DNA of 64,000 nucleotides from Channallabes apus (taxonomy: Eukaryota > Chordata > Actinopteri > Siluriformes > Clariidae). Below are positions 60,121 through 64,000 of this stretch, one piece after another; the first letter of the stretch is position 1; each line of letters begins with the position of its first letter. Under the pieces are notes generated by a model. That model was not told the DNA's origin and did no database searches. It worked only from the letters and a program-made list of their open reading frames with translations. A program made the translations under genes and the position numbers. The stretch is from the NCBI GenBank assembly GCA_030522415.1, contig CM060104.1, forward strand, positions 19,140,825 to 19,204,824, in the 5' to 3' direction.

Positions 60121-60285
60121 ATGGAGAGCAGAGCCAACGGACCGGAAGGAAGCTCCAGTCGGGTTACTTTCCGGGCTGAAAATGCACAAGGGTTCATATT
60201 AGCATGTAATATCAATATTATCGGTATTTTAATACCACTCATAGACGTGATGTCTAAATATTATATTCCTGTTGATCACTTGAAG
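60121..60285 (+). CDS. Unassigned ORF, divergent from gon4l; possible first coding exon
   Basis: The ORF begins with an excellent start context (ACCATGG) about 30 bases beyond the proposed gon4l first exon. It reads MESRANGPEGSSSRVTFRAE, then NAQGFILACNINIIGILIPL and IDVMSKYYIPVDHLK, followed by GTAAAA, a possible donor at 60286. If unspliced it continues to a stop at 60325-60327. I recognise no family. Sequence composition in the first 20 residues looks coding-like, the rest is hydrophobic. No downstream exon was recognised before the repeats that follow. It may be a lost or partial gene, or chance. Confidence 0.3.
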
Positions 60286-60289
60286 GTAA

Positions 60290-60690
60290 AAAATTTAAAC
60301 AAAAATCAAAGCATGTGCAAAAAGTAAAACTGCAAAATCAAACATAAAAAGTCAAAGCACATGCAAAAAGTAAAGCACTACAAGACCCCAAACACAAAAA
60401 TCAAAGCACATGCAAAAAGTAAAGCACTACAAGACCCCAAACACAAAATCAAAGCACATGCAAAAAGAAAAAAAGCTGCAAAAAAAATAATACAAATAAA
60501 TGATGATGAAGCAAAACACATGCAAAAAGAAATTGGCAAAAAGTCAAAGCACATACATAAATGATTTACTAAAATTTGCCAACCTTAGACAAAAGTCAAA
60601 GCACATGTAGAGAGGAAAATGCTGTTAATAGTAAAACACATACAAAAGAGTCAAAGCACATGCAAAAAGACAAACACTGAAAAAGAAAAT
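60290..60690 (+). repeat. Minisatellite-like cluster of AAAGCACATGCAAAAAG units
   Basis: The core AAAGCACATGCAAAAAG or close variants recurs about ten times at spacings of roughly 25-60 bases. In the middle there are two tandem copies of a longer unit containing TAAAGCACTACAAGACCCCA. Units decay to the right. It directly follows the divergent ORF. Short Lys-rich ORFs over it are produced by the repeat. Confidence 0.85.
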
Positions 60691-61074
60691 CACTACACAG
60701 GAAGTGATGCAGGACGGAAGGTGGAGTGTTGAGCTACTGTAGGTTTGGCCAGGCAGTCAGACTAGGAAGTACTCTACCAATGAATGAGACATCAGTCAGT
60801 ATTTCCAAAAAGTGAATGAACAAAACTGTTTTAAAGTTATTTCAACCATTGTGCTGTGTATTATTACATATACAGAAATAGTGGTTTAACCATGTGAGGC
60901 CTGCTTCTGCATATCATAAGGAAGATACTGATAATAGTATTTGTATATTTGTATACTGATAATAGTAAATTTGTATTGTATTTAAATAAAGTTTAAATAT
61001 GAAACCCAATGTTACGTCCATGTTGTTTTCCTATGAATTCTAATTAAAATTTAAATTTGAATATGAATTTGAAT

Positions 61075-61930
61075 TTTCAATTCAAATAAGTTGTATTTGT
61101 ATAGCGCTTTTAACAATTGTCATTGTCGCAAAGCAGCTTTACACAATCAAAAGAATTATTTAAGTTTGTATGGAATGTGAATGTGTATGAATCAAAATGG
61201 TCAGATAGTCCCTGGTGAGCAAACCGAGGGCGACAGTGGCAAGGAAAAACTCCCTGAGATGGTAATAGAAAGAAACCTTGAGAGGAACCGGACTCAACAG
61301 GGAACCCATCCTCATTTGGGAAAAACAGATAGCAGGGAATGATCTGCATTTGTACAGTGTGTTAGGTGGCAGGCAGTTCAGCTATAATAGTTGATGTTAA
61401 TTAATGTTAATATGGAGTCCACGTAGTTATTGGAGACTCAGGTAGACTTGTAGGAAGTTCCAGTCCTGAACTATCAAACTGCCAAATCCCCAGTTGCCAA
61501 CACCAGTCGAGGCCAGAACCATCTTCTAGGTAGAGAGAATCATCCCCAGACACCAGACGCATCCCAAAGAGATACACGTCTGCATCCATGTGACGAGGTC
61601 TCCAAGCAGAAATGGGGCACCAGGATGGGTCAGACAGGTCCGGAGGGCAGAGGGAGTCTGGATCACTGGCAGCTCAGGAATGGCATGTGTAGCTCGACAG
61701 AGAGAGAGAAAGAGTGAATGGGGAGACAGGGGGAGAGAGGGAAGAGAACGAGGGGGAGAGACAGCAGCATTTGCTGTAGAGTGCAAGCAGAGACACCAGC
61801 AGGACTAACTATAACAGCACAACTAAAAGGGAGAGCCAGAAGGAAACACAAAAATGAGGGCTCCGTGAGATGTAAAATCTCCTCACCTGCAAATCACAGA
61901 CTAAAAACAAATCTATCAAATAAATCCCTA
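61075..61930 (+). repeat. Dispersed fish repeat R2 (long copy)
   Basis: Blocks in order: GTATTTGTATAGCGCTTTTA, ATTGTCGCAAAGCAGCTTTA, GGCAAGGAAAAACTCCCTGA, AAACCTTGAGAGGAACCGGA, AGGGAACCCATCCTCATTTG, CCAGACACCAGACGCATCCC, GGGTCAGACAGGTCCGGAGG, CACTGGCAGCTCAGGAATGG, then AGAGAGAGAAAGAG. I recognise this as a high-copy repeat of teleost genomes, but its class is uncertain. No target-site duplication could be seen. Short ORFs over it are spurious. Confidence 0.8.
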
Positions 61931-62161
61931 TTGCATGGATGAGTAAAAGTACACATGTGGGGAATAACTCATGGTTCAACATAAATCATTAAAGGAAACC
62001 CGAGTCTAATCAATGCAATAAATATTAATATGTGAGATAAATATGCGCAAATATGGGCAAATTGTTAGTATATGCAGTATGGTTTTATTTGATTGATTTT
62101 GATTTACTCTCTGTGATTTACAGTGAATCCTCATGTGCTGCAACATTTAAAAACAAAAAGT

Positions 62162-62233
62162 AGGTCCCACCGAGATTTGAACTCGGATCGCTGGATTCAG
62201 AGTCCAGAGTGCTAACCATTACACCATGGAACC
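62162..62233 (-). tRNA. tRNA-Gln (anticodon CTG)
   Basis: The 72-nt minus-strand sequence folds as a cloverleaf. The acceptor stem is GGTTCCA with TGGGACC (one G-T pair), followed by T as discriminator. The D arm holds TGTAATGGTTAGCA, and the anticodon loop is ACTCTGAA within CTGGA-TCCAG. The T arm is CGAGTTCAAATCTCG, which contains the B box. A CTTTTTG terminator follows about five bases after the gene end. It matches vertebrate tRNA-Gln(CTG) closely, with one change in the acceptor stem (GGG instead of GGA). The gene has no intron and the 3' CCA is not encoded, as expected. Confidence 0.97.
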
Positions 62234-62589
62234 GCTAGGGACAGCGCTGTCTTCGCGATCTCCATCCGCAGGAACCCCAAATTGAAAATCCAAAGAATCC
62301 AATAAAAATAAATACATATTTTGTAATCGCAAAGAACAACGCTTTTTTATGTCACTTTAAAACGTAGGACGTAACTAGGAATAACGTAAAATTGTTTTGT
62401 TCATAAAGTTCTTCAGCATAGTGTACAGTAAATAATACTTAGTACAGTACTTAGTATAGGTATTGGTCAGAGGTTGCTGCATTTAAAAAAGCTTAATTGA
62501 GGGAAAGGTTAGTCTTATTATTTGCATCAACAACTACACACCTCTGCGTTTAGTTAGAGGATAGCGTCTGTCTGTCTTTTCATTCATTT

Positions 62590-62685
62590 TCATTTAATTC
62601 CAATTCAATTCTATTTTATTTCTATAGTGCTTTTAACAATTGTCATTGTCGCAAAGCAGCTTTACACAATCAAAATACATTTACT
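62590..62685 (+). repeat. Dispersed fish repeat R2 (fragment 3)
   Basis: TTTCTATAGTGCTTTTAACA and ATTGTCATTGTCGCAAAGCA and GCTTTACACAATCAAAA match the start of the copy at 61075. The copy stops soon after. Confidence 0.8.
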
Positions 62686-62959
62686 CAAAGTAAATTTAAA
62701 AAAAGATAGAACAGGCTGAAGAACAGCAACTCACATTCATGACGAATCTAATATGGAATTGCATCATACTGTATGACTGTCATCAGGTGGGGACAATGCA
62801 AAGCAAATGTAGCCTATGTTTTACCTGATGGCGTACAATGTTGCTGTTGAGGGATTCTTGCTTGTCCTGTTGCTGATAGTGCTGGGGGTATTCCAGAAAG
62901 CTTGGTACATGATCACTGAACTATTTATTAAACACGGTTTAGTATATTCTTTCTGTCAT

Positions 62960-63905
62960 GTATCTAATAGAAAGAAGGCTGAAGCCCGTCTAACTGGCGG
63001 GGGCCCAGCACCACCTCCCCTCACCCCACCTGAGGAGCGGCTCTGTCCCTTAATAAAGGGCCACCAGTGACACTAACATGGTGAAATGTAAGTTTACCAC
63101 TATGATTTATTTTCATTATATGACTTAATAAAATACTATCTCTGTCACTTAAAGGCTTTTGAACATGCTTTATGTTTTTATGCAGGCTTACAATATTTAA
63201 CTGCATGTGATGTATACTGTAGGCTACTGTGATCTTAGTTGTATTACTTTGACATGTTTTTTCCTGCATTATTGTTTTTTTCTTTGATAATATTGAGAAT
63301 TCTATAGGTTGTATTTTCTTATAGATACTAATAGAGGGATGTATTATTGGACGCTACAGAAAGAACACAGTCTGTCACAGTTGTAAGTGTTTTGTTGTAC
63401 TTTAGTTACTTTTATTTTATTTTTTGTTGACAGAAAACGTATACTTGCATATTTTCACTGAAGAATGAAGATGAAGAGACCACATCTGCTGTGACAGAAG
63501 TGGACAATGCTGGTAGATCCACTGAGGTAGGATGCATAATATTATAATGCACGCCCCCATTGTACATTAGAGTAATAAACTGTCATTGTTCTTTCACAGT
63601 ACATACCTGGGGATTTCTCCACGAATGAAAGTCCTTCAACCTCAATGCACAATCTAATCAATGTAAGAATATTTGTGCAGATGTCCATATTTTAATTTTA
63701 CTGTCTGACAGAATCTTATTTATTTTATTATTTTTAATAATAAATCCTAGTTTCCTTCCTAGTTGCCAGCAAAGGAGCTGTATAAGGCCCATCTTCAAAA
63801 ACAAATATGAAAAAGTGACATAGAGATGGACCTTAAATGGAAGAGAAAAGGCTATCTATTAAAAAAGCAACACTAGAAATTGAATTACTGGAGCATCACC
63901 TTAAG
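62960..63905 (+). pseudogene. Myb/SANT-like gene of Harbinger type, decayed
   Basis: A likely exon from about 62973 (acceptor ATCTAATAG) codes KKAEARLTGGGPAPPPLTPP, which resembles the conserved TGGG-P-LT block after the Myb/SANT domain in Harbinger partner proteins. Further pieces are AVTEVDNAGRSTE before GTAGGATG (63530), YIPGDFSTNESPSTSMHNLI before GTAAGAAT (63664) and LPAKELYKAHLQKQI. The last is followed by stops in a KSDIEMDLKWKRKGYL-type coiled-coil tail. The Myb/SANT domain itself is not seen. In-frame stops in the tail suggest a relic. Possible link with the window's left Harbinger is only by family, not by copy. Confidence 0.5.
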
Positions 63906-64000
63906 GTGAGAACTTGTGCGTATATTGATCTGTTGCATGTTAAAAGTGTTGTGTGTGTATATAAAGCAATGTCATTAAAATAACACATTTTATTTCATTT
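63906..64000. other. End of window, no feature
   Basis: AT-rich sequence after GTGAGAAC (possible splice donor at 63906) with a short TG tract. Nothing else seen. Confidence 0.4.

Noticed and set aside
60290..60690. CRISPR-like array
   Set aside because: Repeated 17-base cores with irregular spacing, in a eukaryotic genome and without cas genes; it is minisatellite-like.

Overview
The window is vertebrate nuclear DNA, almost certainly from a teleost fish. It has split genes with GT-AG introns, vertebrate gene families, a tRNA with internal promoter boxes, many microsatellites and a dense load of Tc1/mariner, Harbinger, hAT-type and gypsy-type elements. The repeat load hints at an otophysan (catfish- or characin-like) fish, but that is a weak inference.

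Layout, left to right. 1-791 is the end of a Harbinger element whose transposase runs off the left edge. About 2380-5340 holds a cortexin-family gene (+) with one small coding exon. 5100-8100 is intergenic DNA with duplications and transposon relics. 8150-14950 is tmem79 (+), four coding exons, 410 aa, with a 1.6 kb Tc1 element in its first coding intron. 15000-17500 is intergenic with another Tc1 relic. 17549-24096 is cct3 (-), 14 coding exons, 540 aa. 25060-28250 is a repeat island: two inverted THAP-gene-like 5' ends, a broken THAP gene, and a gypsy LTR retrotransposon that has lost most of pol. 28330-30080 holds more relics. 30831-37572 is a PDIA3/ERp57-like protein disulfide isomerase (-), 13 coding exons, 493 aa, ending in an ER-retention-type tail. 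39248-56420 is gon4l (-), 30 coding exons, 2160 aa. 60121-60285 is a short unassigned ORF divergent from gon4l. The right end has a minisatellite, high-copy fish repeats, a tRNA-Gln(CTG) and a relic of a Myb/SANT-like gene of Harbinger type.

Exon chains of tmem79, cct3, the PDIA gene and gon4l were assembled by hand from splice sites. All four close into one uninterrupted reading frame with matching phases, which is strong evidence that they are intact. TMEM79, CCT3 and GON4L lie near each other on human 1q22, so the order looks like conserved synteny. The genes do not form a pathway: they act in membrane biology (tmem79), chaperonin folding in the cytosol (cct3), ER disulfide chemistry (PDIA) and chromatin repression (gon4l).

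No new multi-gene system is evident. The most useful oddities are: cct3 intron 6, bounded by a T-run and a C-run; two pairs of Tc1 copies that share structure; the pol-deleted gypsy element in an AT microsatellite; the inverted THAP 5' ends; a duplicated block carrying the cortexin poly(A) signal; and the divergent ORF at 60121.
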